Part shown: one piece after another, positions 1-12,700 of the stretch
Layout: every line of letters begins with the position of its first letter
Position numbering within the stretch: position 1 is the first letter of the stretch
Source of the DNA: Wuchereria bancrofti
Taxonomy: Eukaryota; Nematoda; Chromadorea; Rhabditida; Onchocercidae
Reading direction: 5' to 3'
DNA: 64,000 bases
NCBI GenBank assembly: GCA_005281725.1
Contig: SSBO01000012.1
Span: 13,056,378 to 13,120,377 of the forward strand
The notes under the pieces: generated by a model
What the model was told of the DNA's origin: nothing
The model's input: only the letters and a program-made list of their open reading frames with translations
The model's database searches: none
Position numbers and translations under genes: made by a program

Positions 1-2550
1 TCAATTTCTTCTTTTTTTCATAGAGTGAAAATAACAAAACAAAAATTTCTGTTATTGAACTACTAAATTAGTACGTAACTGGGAGGAAAAAATATTTAAC
101 TGAAAAACTGAGAAAGTTAATTTTTTTTTTTGTAAAAAATGTTGCATTTTTTGAAGAAATAAACAAACCGAGAAAAGTCATCCAATGATTAAAAAAATTC
201 GGATAATTGTACAATGATAAGATGTAATTAACATAAAAAATTTGCTGAATTTCATGTGATTAAGACGGATGACTACGAATGATAATTCTAGTTAAGAAGT
301 AGAAATGAAAAATAAATATTTGATAAATCAGTTTCGAACTTAAGTTTAACGTAATCAATTGAAAAATTATTACTAATAATGTGCCAAATGAATGAAATAT
401 TATAAAAATTTTGAATGAGCAATGAGACAAATGATGTAAGTACGTCATGAATAAATTGATGTGAAACTTCAATAATTAAAATGAAAAATACTTAGCGTAG
501 CATTCATTAGTAATTGAAATATTTTATCCTCCTTAATTTTTTAATTTTTTTTCACTCTGCTCTGCTAAGTAATTAAGCAGCAAAATAAAACAATGATTGA
601 ATAATACAGGTTAGCTCATAACAATAATAAATAATTCACATAAGTTAACTTAAAATAACAGTAATTAAATAATTCATACAAACCAACAAAAATAGCAATT
701 ATTAAATAACTCATATAAGCGGTAATGATATTCTATATTAATTAATTATTTTTGTTCAACTTCTTTCATCAAAAATGATAATTATTTAAAAACTTGTTAT
801 TTTAAGATGAAATTAAATTAAGCTAATACCACAAATAAATTGAAATAAAATAAACTAAAACTATATGTACAATTAAATCACACCAAATGATAATTGATTT
901 TAGACCTACAAACTAAATAGTGTGAGATTGAAATAGCAATCAAAGTTGAATGATGTGAAATGCGTTGAAATAAAGAAAGAAAAATTATTTGAAATTAAAA
1001 TTAAATACGCCGAAATGACGAATCAATAAAACTGAAATTAAATGCATAGAAAGGAAGTAAATTCAGTTAAATGAACTTATATAAAAGAAAAAAGAATAAA
1101 GTTAGGATAGTAATGTGAAATATTTGATAATAAAAGCAATAGCATTTGCTAACAGTTCCACTTCTAATCTTTCAAATAACTTTGATTTTATTTCAAATTT
1201 CATGTACTTTTTGCGAGAACAGTCCAACACATGATTAATTGATCAACAATATCAAATTCATCAATTTTGAAACTATCATATCGACTGCGCTCTTTATTTT
1301 ACTTCTTCACTTCTGCTCATTTTATGTTGAAAGCTAATTTGCAAAACTTGAGATTTCAACAAAATTCTAGATGAAATTAAATTTGAAATATTAAAAAGTA
1401 AGCTCAATTATGTATAATTTATCCATTAGCAATAAGATTTATAAATTGAATTGAATCTTACTATTTAATGAATTAATAAAATTGGAAAAAAGAGCAAATT
1501 AATAAGAAAAAATAGCAAAAATAAAAAAAAATACTAAACCATCTTTCATTAATTAAAACGAATGAGTAATTTAGTTTTCAATATAAATTAGTATAATTTA
1601 GCAAAACACAACCATAATTCTTTCATCATTTAGCCTTCTATTTAGTTAATTTTTTCAAAAATTTTTGGCTAAATTACTAATTAACGAATATAACAGTTTA
1701 TGGACAAATTAAAAGAGTTTTTTTTCAGTTCCACTTAAAATGTAAAATTATTTGACATAAAATATCATCGATGGTTCCAAATAAAAATTAGAATTGATGT
1801 AATAAAACTATTTTTATGTCATTAAATCATAAAAAAAACATTGGTATAAAATAAAGCTTTAATTTCTAGATTAATTACTCATAAAATGAATAATAATTTC
1901 AGCTAATTGCATGAAAAGGAAAAAAAGAAGCGCAAATGTCATTTCATTACAAATAAATATTAAATGATCTTTGAGACAACATATTAATTTCAGAAATTAT
2001 TAATGTAAAAAACATTAATGTTTTGGAGAAATTGTCATTATGAAGCTATAAAAGCGTATTGGATTAATTTTAAAAATTATTAAATGACTCAATTCAAATG
2101 GATGAAAAATTCTTAAATTGATTACATTTTCCTTGAAGAAAACAATAAAATGTCGTTTATTTTAGTGTAAGCTTTTAGAGCTAAAAAGAAAGTACCAACA
2201 AAAAAAATTTTATTTCCTTTTTCCTTTTTCTCTCTTTTTTTTTAGATAAAATGAAATAACAAAAGTTTTTTATACAGTAATTGCTTGTATATTTCAAAAA
2301 AAATCCTTTTTTTAAATTAATTTAAATTGCTCAGATTTGACTAAAATTTAAGTTATCATGATCCATCAAAACACACGCTTTTATATTCAAATGACAGTTG
2401 TACTTCTAAAATAATTATTCAATCAGCTGCTTGCTTGCCTGCTCTTTCGCTTTTTATCTTCTCGTCTTTTTCTTTTCCGGAAGATAATTAAAATCATATT
2501 GGCACTTGGACTAGTACTTTGCAAAGGGAACATTCTAATAACCCTGAACT

Positions 2551-2600
2551 ACTTATGACGGTTTCAAGAGACAGAGATGTCTCTTGAAACCGTCATAAGT
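2551..2600. repeat. Perfect 23-bp inverted repeat with 4-nt loop
   Basis: Bases 2551-2573 are exactly complementary to 2578-2600 in reverse, with loop GAGA. The arms are of ordinary base composition (they contain GACGGTTTC), unlike the A/T-rich surroundings, so this is not a chance A/T palindrome. The arms are not repeated elsewhere in the window. It could be a small-RNA hairpin, the remnant of a foldback element, or a fold-back sequencing or assembly artefact. Confidence 0.8.
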
Positions 2601-4671
2601 ACCTCAGTGATTACGTGTATGAGAGATATCCGGTTTGATACATGAATGTTATCAAATAAACCCTAAATGAGAAATCATGCACTAAGAGACAGTTCGGAAT
2701 ATCAGTATTGCACTGAAAGGAGATAATCTAGAATTCTAGAGATAGTCGAGAGTCCTGCATGAAAAGCAGATCGTCAGGAGTTTTAGAGATAATCCAGAGT
2801 GCTTCATTAAGAAGAATAATACGGAATTCTTTATTAAAATATACACAAAATGATATATATTATATATATATATACCGGGAATGAAGAAAATGCCGGAAAA
2901 TTATCCGTCAACCGAAGGAACGAAGAACTGCAGAAACAACTTTCGCACTGATTCTTATCAGTAAGAAATACAACAGTTTTTGAAACTGTAACTTATTTGC
3001 TGCTACAAATATATCTTTCGAAAAATGTTATGTTTAAAGTACTATCGATAATAACAGGTAGAGCTAATACTTAATGTTACCAATTTTTTGTGTTCACTTT
3101 TCCTTTGAAATGATTTCGATGAGTTTTAGTGCTATGAACAGATTCTTCATGTGTGACAATTTGAGTGATAAGGTTGACAAAAAAATAAAAATGAAATTAG
3201 CAAAATAACTTTGTAAATATTTCGCAACAGAAATAAAAGTAAAGTAAAACACATTTCAACTATCCAAACTGATTTACGTGATTTGTATTTGAAATTGCTA
3301 TTTCTATAAAAATTGTGCAAACTATATTTGTACGTTAGGCATTCACCTTCATTGTTCATTTGAATTTCCACTCTAGGAGTGCAAATGTCTCAATCGGTAG
3401 TACAATAATATGATTTGTTTGATATATTTGATCACTATTTGTCTTTTTAAATTTTCATCAGTTTTAAAAATTTCCCAATATCCGGATAACAAATTTTTAA
3501 TTTATAAAACTACCAAGTTTTTTTCAAATCAGAAAAGTTCCAACTTCTCATTGTCAACAGTAATAACTACAAAAATAATTTAATCATTGCTATTGTAGAT
3601 TGATTGCTGGAATTCCAAACAAGAAGTTTTTAAATTTTAAATTGTCGAATTTTCTTAACAAAGGCAAATTTATTAGATGAATCGTTTGTATTTTTGATTA
3701 TAATTAAAAATTTTTATTAACTGTTAAAAGATAAGAAAAGAAAAAAGTAACAAACGAACAGTTGGATGAAATAATTAGCAAATTTATTAATAAATAATCT
3801 AAAATTTCAAATATTGTAATACATTTTTTTAAAAATTCATCGACAAAATAAATTTCATTTGATCAGATTATTTCATTAAACTTAATTATTTCAAAATACA
3901 TAAATTATTTGAGTTAAAAAGGGAAGAAACGAATGAAAATGTATGTTTAAGAAATTGATGCGATGCAATCTATCATTTTTCTGCTTGTTTTTACGTTATC
4001 ACGATTTTTAGAAATAAATTTTTCTCTTTTTTTTTTATTGCACTGTTGCTGTTCTGTGATTAAATCACAAAAGAATATGGCTAAATTTATCACTTGTTAA
4101 ATTTAAAAAAGATAAATTTCTTAAAAATCTTAAAAAAAGATAAAAAAAAAGAACGAAGAATTTAGAAGATTTTGTTTTTTTCTTTTAATTCATGAAAATG
4201 TTTAAAAATTTCTGTTCACCTGAAAAATTTTTAAATTTTCATCATTTAAGTAATAATTTGGTTTAAAATTTCACGTAATTCATTCGTGCTGCACGTATTG
4301 TTTTTTTTTTTCAAAAAATTTTTCCTGAATTACTTGTACTGTATTTTCTCGAAAATTTCAGTAGTAATTAATCAATTTCATCAGATTTTAAATTTTAAAA
4401 AGAATTTTTTTCAAAAAAATGCTAGTTATATCCATTTTTCTTTTCAGAATCAATTCTTAGCATATTTGAAAATTAATAAATGAAATTGAAGCGGATATAA
4501 CTGAATTGAAATTAATAAAAAAAAAATGAAAAAAACGGGACAAAAAATGAAATCCGGATGTTCTATTTTAATATGAAGAAGTAGAAAAAAAAAGAAATCC
4601 TTGTTTCGGAAAATACAGACATATTCTGGAACTGATTATTTATCGACGTGAGTTATTCACGTGAGATGAAA

Positions 4672-4984
4672 ACGCGAGAACTCTTAAAAGAACATTATGA
4701 AAATAAATAATATTTCTTTATATTTATATATAATCATTTAGAGCTGTAAATTCCTTTTTTTTAAATTATAATTAGATTATAATTAGTTATAAATTATAAA
4801 TAAAATTATAATTAGATTATAATTTTTNACGCGAGAACTCTTAAAAGAACATTATGAAAATAAATAATATTTCTTTATATTTATATATAATCATTTAGAG
4901 CTGTAAATTCCTTTTTTTTAAATTATAATTAGATTATAATTAGTTATAAATTATAAATAAAATTATAATTAGATTATAATTTTT
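4672..4984. repeat. Tandem 156-bp duplication around single N (4828)
   Basis: Bases 4672-4827 reappear as 4829-4984, separated only by one N. The two copies look identical by eye. The simplest reading is two contig ends that overlap but were not merged. Both copies are A/T-rich noncoding DNA, so no gene is affected. Confidence 0.85.
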
Positions 4985-6473
4985 TTAAAATTATAATTAG
5001 CAGATTGAAATAATAGAAAAGATAAGTTCAACTAATTGCAAAAAGATAATTCACTTAAATGATGCGCATTCAAAAACTTGTAAAAAAAAGGAAAAAATTT
5101 TAAGCAGACAGTTGTTGTTGAAATTTTAAACTTAGTATGAAAAATTATAAGTATCTCTTACCAAAATTATTATTACCTGTTAGATGTTTTTTTTTATACA
5201 CACAGAAATTCATAAAAATTGTATATTATTTGATTATTTGACAAGAAATGATAGTCATAGTTCAATAGTGATAATCGAAAGCGTAGGTAGAGAGAATAAC
5301 TATTATTTTGAAAGCGTTTATGTAAATGATTTATAATGCTTTAATTTTAATTAATTGATAGAGCAATAAAAAAAAAAGTTAAAAAAAGTTAAAAGTTAAA
5401 AAAAAAAATTTAAAAAAAAGTTTTTTCAAAAGTTAAAAAAAAGTAGATTGAAGGTGAAATTTTTGATTGCTTTCTAAATGAAAAATATTTCTTTAAAAAA
5501 AATCTTTGCGATAAAATTTTCATTATTTCTTTATTTCTTATTGCACAGTAATTGGACTTTGTTAGTAAATAAGAAATAAAAAAATATGAAATGTGTGTTT
5601 AAATTTGAAGATAAAATAATGGCATAATCAAATAATTTGAATATTTTGGTAAATGATACAAATGAATTTGTCTTACTTTTTTTTTCCGAATTAATTTTTC
5701 TAAAGAAAGAGATAAAAGAAGCAAATGAAATTGCCATTATTTAATCGAAATTTTGCTTGTGTAATAATGAGAAATTGTTCCCATCAATTTTAAATTTATT
5801 TGTAAATTCTAATGACTCAAAATTTTGTACAAAAACAAAAAAAAAAACAGTGAGAGAAGTTATAAAAGTAAAAGCTACATTTAAGCATAATGAAATAAAA
5901 AAGTACACATTACAAAATATTATTACTTGGTGTTATGATATTTAAAATATAGCGATATTTGTAAAATCAAAAAAAAAAAATTACTTTAAAATCTCTTTTT
6001 AAAACTTTATCTATTCTATGTTTATTTCACTTAAAAATCATCCAATCTTTCAAAAAAATTTTGCAACTGATTTATATTTACAACTTATTTAAACTTATGA
6101 TAAGGCAATTTGAAACAGATAAAATTAGAAATTTGTCCAAACAATGGGAGTTACTTAAATTAGTATTTCAATCAATTGTGATGATCAAATAAATATGAAA
6201 TTATAAAATTCATAACATAGGAATACCTTGCTATCAATAACATTGAAATAAACAAAATGAAAAAGAAATATCCTATTTAACTGAAAAACCTAAAATTTTT
6301 CTAATTAAATCCGATAGTGAAAAGAAAACAAATATGCTCTTCGATTCCTCTGCAATTTGCTAAAATACAATCATTTCTTGAAAATGAATCTTTAAATAAT
6401 TTGGAGTGAATAATAGAATTTTTATTGAAAAAAAAACAACTCATAATTGCAAAAAAAAAGAAAAAAATAATTT

Positions 6474-6549
6474 CTTAGGCTATTAAATAGAATCATATGG
6501 AACAGTTCATTCCAGTCAAGCAGTAAATGTTTTATTTTAATAGCCTAAG
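6474..6549. repeat. 14-bp perfect inverted repeat, 48-nt loop
   Basis: The arm at 6474-6487 (contains CTTAGGCTATT) is the exact reverse complement of 6536-6549. The loop holds a second small hairpin with TGGAA/TTCCA arms. The 76-nt size resembles a structured small RNA or a miniature foldback element. No second copy was noticed in the window. Confidence 0.6.
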
Positions 6550-6715
6550 GCTTATTTTCAGTATACTGAAATTTTGTCCTAGGATATTGCATTTGTGCTA
6601 AATAAAAATAAAACAAACAATAAAATATCAGAAATTGATATTCAAAAATTTGTAACAAAAATTATAGCTATGTGCACTTTGGTAATGTTAAAAGAAAAAG
6701 TATAGAAAAGGTGAT

Positions 6716-6765
6716 TCTCTCCCTCCCTCTCCCTCTTTCTCCCTGTCTTTTCTCTTTCTCTTTCC
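6716..6765 (+). repeat. Pyrimidine (CT) tract
   Basis: About 50 bases are almost exclusively C and T, built from CCCTCCCTCT-like units. It is noncoding simple sequence with no neighbouring exon that would make it a splice-site tract. Confidence 0.8.
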
Positions 6766-7473
6766 TAAGATAATGAGCAAAGGATGTAGCTGCAATAATT
6801 TTTATAGATTTATGTGCTTTAGTAAATTAACTATTGGTTAAAAAATTCCAAAGTTTCAAGTTCCATTCGTTTTAAACAGATGTCTGTCTAGGTGATGATA
6901 AAAAGAGAGAAGTTGAAAAGAGAAGATAAGATAAGATAGGATAAAATGAAATCAATTGATTAGTATAGTTCCTATCTTTTTATCATTGCTGTGATGTTAA
7001 AAGATGATAAATAATGGATAAAATGAAACGAATTGAAATAAATGTATTCCTTTTTTTTTTTGTTAAAGAGAAAAAAAGGCGAGAAAGAATTATTTTCCAT
7101 ATTATAATCTAATTGCAAATTGTTTCTCATAATTTTCCGTTCAACAATGTTTTGCTTATTTCAATTTTGATTTATTTATTCCACAACAATTAATTCATTT
7201 CGAAAGGTTCGCGAAACAAATAAAATTTGCCACTGATCGAATCAATAGTGAGCTAATCTATAAATCACTGTAATTGTGAACATTGTGATTTATTTGATTA
7301 AAGCTTGAAAACTTTGAGATATTAGCGCAAAAAAAAAAACCAAATCGTCTAATAAGAATGAACATGAAGAAAAATGCCATTCAAATAAAAGGAAGTTATC
7401 ATTGCTTCAAATAACCAAATTATTTTCAATGCTGATTATAGATTACACTATAAAATATTTACGTAACATTTTA

Positions 7474-7531
7474 TCATTGTTTTATTGATTTGATAAGATA
7501 AAATACGATGATATTTTATCAAAAACAATGA
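7474..7531. repeat. Compound hairpin of about 58 nt
   Basis: An outer pair (TCATTGTTTTATTGAT against ATCAAAAACAATGA) encloses an inner perfect 9-bp pair (GATAAAATA at 7497-7505 against TATTTTATC at 7512-7520) with a 6-nt loop. Length and shape fit a miRNA-like precursor, but A/T-rich DNA makes such folds by chance. Confidence 0.4.
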
Positions 7532-8959
7532 GCAAGTTAAATACGTAATTTCAATTAAAATGATATGTGCATAATATGATAGAGAATGCTTACCATTGTA
7601 TAAGTATAGAAAATTTTTTTTTAATCTTCCTACTCCAGTGTGGCTGTAGAATAAATGATTAAATGTATTTAAAATGGTTAAATTTAAGTCTAAATCAATA
7701 TTTTAAAGCCTAAATCTAAGCCTTTATGCAATAGATTTGTTATCACTTACAAAATATGTGGACAAATATTAATTTTTTCTGGTAACTGTTCGAATTTCAA
7801 CGCTGATAATAATCTATTGCGCTGCAAAAATTTTTAACGCTGGGAAAAAAAAATTACGAACTTTTTCAGGAAAAACAAAATTCTGGTAAATTAAACTTTT
7901 CATTTCCTAATTTGATAACAAGAAGGAAAAGTTTCGAAAAAAAGGAAAAAAAAGTGTGCAAATTATGAAGTGATGATTTCAAATTTAACAAACATTATTA
8001 ATATCAAATTACCGAAATATATTCAAACTGTATAACACGAATTAATTTTTTTAAATGACTCCGTAGTAATAAACATTCACAATAATGATCAATGTTTGAA
8101 ATTTATTTAAAAAAAATAAGGTTAATTTTTAAATTTTAATTGAATATAGATTAAATATTGGATAAACTTTAACAGATTAATTAAATTTTGAATTATTTTG
8201 ATAATACTGTTCATTTTGTGATTATAAAATAAAAAAATATTACCATCTTACTGCAATGTATGCTTTCTGTTTATGTTCGTTATAGATTTCACTTCATTCA
8301 TACAATTCTTTCAGCATTTCAATGATGATATCTCCTATGACTTATCTTGTCAGTATCTTATTTCCTATGATTTTTCTGGCGATATTTTATGATAAAAACT
8401 AATTGATAGTTTATTTGTAAAGAGTTATAAGTCCATAGCTCCGATGAAAAAAAAAATTCTCACTGAGTTTATTTTCATTTATTTATTAAATTATGAATCA
8501 GTAATTAGAGAGTAATTAGAAAGCTATAAAGATTTTATGGATTATTCTTTTAGAAATAAATAATTTTTATTGGTAGACATAAAAAAGGTATCTTTTTTTA
8601 ATCTTTTAAATGTTTAAATTGATTTATTGAAAATATTGAAACTTTATGAAAATGATCCATTGATCTTTCATTCCCTTTTTGTTTGTATAATTTTTGATTA
8701 AAATAACGGAATAGCCAAGTTAAATGACTCAGATAGAGATGGAAAACTTTTTTTTAATTATCAACTTAAATAAATATTTAAGTTAAATTTTTTGAAACTT
8801 GTCAATGATAATAAAAAAGTTTGTAAAACTTTTTCACTTACATATTTGATAAGGGATAAGTATGAATACAATATTTTCATTGTTAAAATGAGTAGCAACG
8901 TAAGGATAATTACACTTTCTTTCCAACAATTAGTTTTTTTCTTTTGGGACAACTTTTTC

Positions 8960-9370
8960 ACAGCGCACGGGGTAATGCGCATTTGGCAGTTGAATTTCAT
9001 AGTGAGGCCGAGCTGAACAAGTTGGCAGAGGAATGTTGGACTGGGTTGGACTGGGCTGGACTAAGCTAGGCTGGTTACTGAGTGATATGGATGAGCTATT
9101 TTGTGGAAATGGTTAGGAGTTGGTAAGAGGTAGAAGCATGGGTAAGGAAATGAAAGATCGGTTTACATTGTATTAATCGAGGAGGTGCTAGAGATTACTA
9201 TGAGATGAGGGATAGTGTTGTGGCAGAGATTGAGAAATTTCACAAAAAATCGAGGCGGCAGGTATTGTAGCAGGGACGGAAAGTAATGGAGGTAAGTGTT
9301 AGAGGTGGAGAAATGATTCAGTTATTGAAGTTATGGAATAGCACAGGTTAAGGAATTGAGAGGATTGTTG
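8960..9370 (+). other. G-rich, coding-like island, unrecognised
   Basis: Base composition changes sharply: G is frequent and long A/T runs vanish. Short open stretches look protein-like in different frames, for example HLAVEFHSEAELNKLAEE near 8975-9030 and GGARDYYEMRDSVVAEIE near 9180-9235, but they are broken by stops and frame changes. A short tandem region around 9035-9070 repeats GGACTGG/GGCTGG units. It could be a decayed exon or retrocopy just upstream of the Rab prenyltransferase gene. I recognise no family. Confidence 0.35.
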
Positions 9371-9687
9371 AAAGGTAGTGTTAGACATTTGTGGAATATT
9401 TGGTTGAAAGAATATTTGAAATTTGTGAAGTTGAAATATTATATGATTTGTTAATTTCAATTATTATAAAGTCACTTTATTAGAGTTTAAAGAAGATTTT
9501 TCTTTAAAAATGATTCTGAAAAAAAAGAGCTGCGAAAGTTTTTAAAATTAATGAAACATTTGAAATTGTTTCAAGTTGAATTACATCAATTCATTTTGTC
9601 AAATACTGTAACTATCTGAAAACATTATGTTTATGATTTACTTTATTTATTTTAATTCCGTGTAGCAATATATTTGCTTCTTTTTCT

Positions 9688-9713
9688 TTCTCAATTTCAG
9701 ATTAAAAGAAAAG
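9688..9713 (+). promoter_or_regulatory. Probable spliced-leader acceptor and short 5' UTR
   Basis: A pyrimidine-rich stretch ending in CAATTTCAG at 9700 lies 13 bases before the ATG at 9714. No upstream exon joins to it, so it fits a nematode trans-splicing acceptor with a very short 5' UTR. Confidence 0.6.
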
Positions 9714-12700
9714 ATGCATTTTGTGAAAAAAGTAGCAACAACTGAGGAGCAAAAATTGAAGAAAGAAAAAGAAAAGACTGGGAAATTGAAAATTTACTGT
9801 AAATTGAGGGATCGCATCTTTGAGAAACGGATGAAAGGTAATATCTCGCGTTATTTAATTAATTTACATATGTATCCTCTGTCTGTTTAATTTTCTAGAA
9901 ATTATTGATGTTTTATGCATTCTTAATTTGTTTAGATGGAATTAATTCTGGGATAAAACTTCACAAAGTTAACAATGTTATTAATGTCATAATGTTAGAA
10001 CTGTAAACTATGTGCAAAAAAGTTCTTTTTTTTGTGTTTAAATGTCAAATATTTTTTGTATTTCAATATCAAATAGATGATAATCAGAAAAGTAACCATT
10101 AACAAATAATTCAGTTCTGATAAATAGATAAGGACAGTAATACTGCTTGTCTTGATTTTTTCGATTATTTTTAAGTTCGGACAGTCGGGGCTTTCATTTT
10201 AATGTTTAAAAATCTTTACATACTTAATTTTTAAATTAGTATATTAATACCGCACATAAATTTGATGAGGAAGTGCAGTTTTGAATTAAAATTTCTAGAC
10301 TTGTTTTTTATGAGTTAAAATCTGAAACTTTATAGGTGAATTGGACGAGGAAATGTTATTGCTAACAGCTTCTTTGCTTGAAAAAAACCCAGATATTTAC
10401 ACATTTTGGAACATTCGTCGCCAAGTGATCAATTTATTGTCAATGGTTGAAGAATTTTATTCATTCAGCTTCTCTCACCGTAACTTTGGCTCACCGTAAC
10501 CTAAGTTCTTAGGGATGATTTGGGTAACTGAGAGTTTTAACTGCTGCGTGTGTTGTGGATATCCGTTCTAATTTAACATGTGAAAATACAGGTGATGTGA
10601 AGTATGAAAGTGTAAAAGTGGCATATAAAAAACAATGGGTTTTTTTTTTTTGATTTTTTTTCTAAGGCCTACAGAATTCTTGGTTATAATATTTTTAAAA
10701 AATTTTCCTGAAATCTTCAAAATGTAACTTCCCTCAGTAAGCGATAGTCAGTATAAGCCAGCATGTAACTGACAATTCACATGTAAATAATCGCAGTGCT
10801 AAAAAAAGTATATTTTGACAGAAAATAATAATAAAATACGTAATAAAGGAAAACTAGATTTTAAATACATGAAATGGTTCGTTATTTGTAGTTACTTTTC
10901 TTTCAGAAATTATCAGAGGAAAGCGAGGAAGAAAATACAAATAGAAAGGATCGCATATTTCGCTCAGAACTACTATTAACAGAAGCTAGCTTAAAGGTAT
11001 TTGTTTTATTCAATGTTCATTTTTCAGTTAGTTCAAGCATAACTTTTTCAGTTTGAGAAAAACTAAGGTTTGTCATATTAAAATTTTATAGGATATCATT
11101 ATATATATATATATATATATATATTGCTGCATGTACAAAGAATTTTGCCTCTTCTGCTTTTGCTTCATAGATTTGATCTGAATTGTTCATTCATTCCTGA
11201 CATCCTGGCCGTTTTGAAGGATAAAATTGAAAATGCAGTCAGCTGTTTTGTAAATCTATAAGATTAAAATAAAATGTTGTAGACGGAGCTTTACGTAAAC
11301 TACAGAAAGTATTATGAAATCCTTTAGTCTTTTTTCACTACGATCAACTCTGGGTATTTTCAAGTATTCTGCATTAAGGCAAATTCCAAATCATATTGTG
11401 CCTGGTTTTATCGTCTTTGGTGTTTCAAACAATTGTCAAATCCAGATATAGCGGAGGAATTAGCAGCTTGCGAAAAATTTTTAAAGCTGGATGGTAGAAA
11501 TTTTCATTGCTGGGACTATCGGAGAGAAATAGCCCGATTTGGCTCTCATTCAGCTGAAGAAGAGCTTAAGTAATAATTACGAATAGAATTTAAACTAATT
11601 GTTGGCTATTAGTACATCTATTGTGGGTTTTTTGAACGGTTATTATGATTATTTAAATTGTTGGTATTGGTACATAGATTATTCGATATTTCTTTGTAGA
11701 CTTTTTCAAACTTCAGTATTCGTTCAGAACTATTGATATTCTTCTATGAAAATAAAGAAAATTCCTAAATACTAAAGAATGATAATATTGCAGAGAATGT
11801 GAGAATTAAAATTCGAGAAATTAATTTCTTCAACTTTTTAGGTTTTCAGATAGATTGATCAATGCAAACTTCAGTAATTATTCCTCATGGCATTATCGTT
11901 CGTCTCTTCTGCCATCATTATTCCCTGATACTGAAAAGCAGCTAATTGTAGATCGACAAACATTATATAATGAATACCGAGTATGGTTTTTTTTCCTTAG
12001 GATTGGTCTTGTTTTGAAAGTTATTTATTGATTTCTATTTATAATATAAATTAAAATGAGGAATTAAAGGCCTTTATTAGGATAATGTTTTATGTGGCTG
12101 GCATTTCTCACTGATTGCATAACTTCTCAATGGCGGCGAATACCTTGCATTAAAGATTCGGAAAATTCTTAAGTAGCGTCTCTGTAGCGCCTCTGAATCG
12201 GATAAGGTTGATTGCTTGGGATAGTCATTTAAACCGCCTGTGAATATATTTTTTTCTACTTCCCAAAACAGAATTTCTTTGTTGAATAATGCATTCATTT
12301 TATACTCTAAACTAAACTCAAATTGTTCAACTCATATTCTGATTTTTTCTTCTCTTTTCGTTTATAATACTATACTGTTCATTGGTATATAAACAAGTTA
12401 TACTTTTTTATCTTTATTTTTCCTTAAGAAATATCATTCAGTTTTATCACCTTTGTTAATCTTCATTATTTTGAGAAACTGGAAAATGCATTTTTTACGG
12501 ATCCCGAGGATCAAAGTGCTTGGATATTTGCTGAATGGCTTTTGCTGTCTGATGAAAAAGGAAAGAAATGTAAGTAATTTCAGTTGTTTGTATATATATA
12601 TATGATTAAATGAAGTATTCTTATGCGCATTTGTTTTCATATATTGGGGCAAAATGAGAAGGAGGGTTCAGTTTCAAGAAATGTATATAAATCACTGAAG

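Larger units (their letters stand above)
1..9660. other. Gene-poor A/T-rich intergenic DNA
   Basis: No exon with protein-like composition is visible on either strand. Open frames here are short and rich in Phe, Ile, Asn and Lys, as expected from A/T-rich noncoding DNA. The stretch holds homopolymer runs, several inverted repeats, a pyrimidine tract, a tandem duplication around a single N at 4828 and a more G-rich island near 8960-9370, each listed separately. It could include distal parts or introns of a gene outside the window, but nothing seen supports that. Confidence 0.6.
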
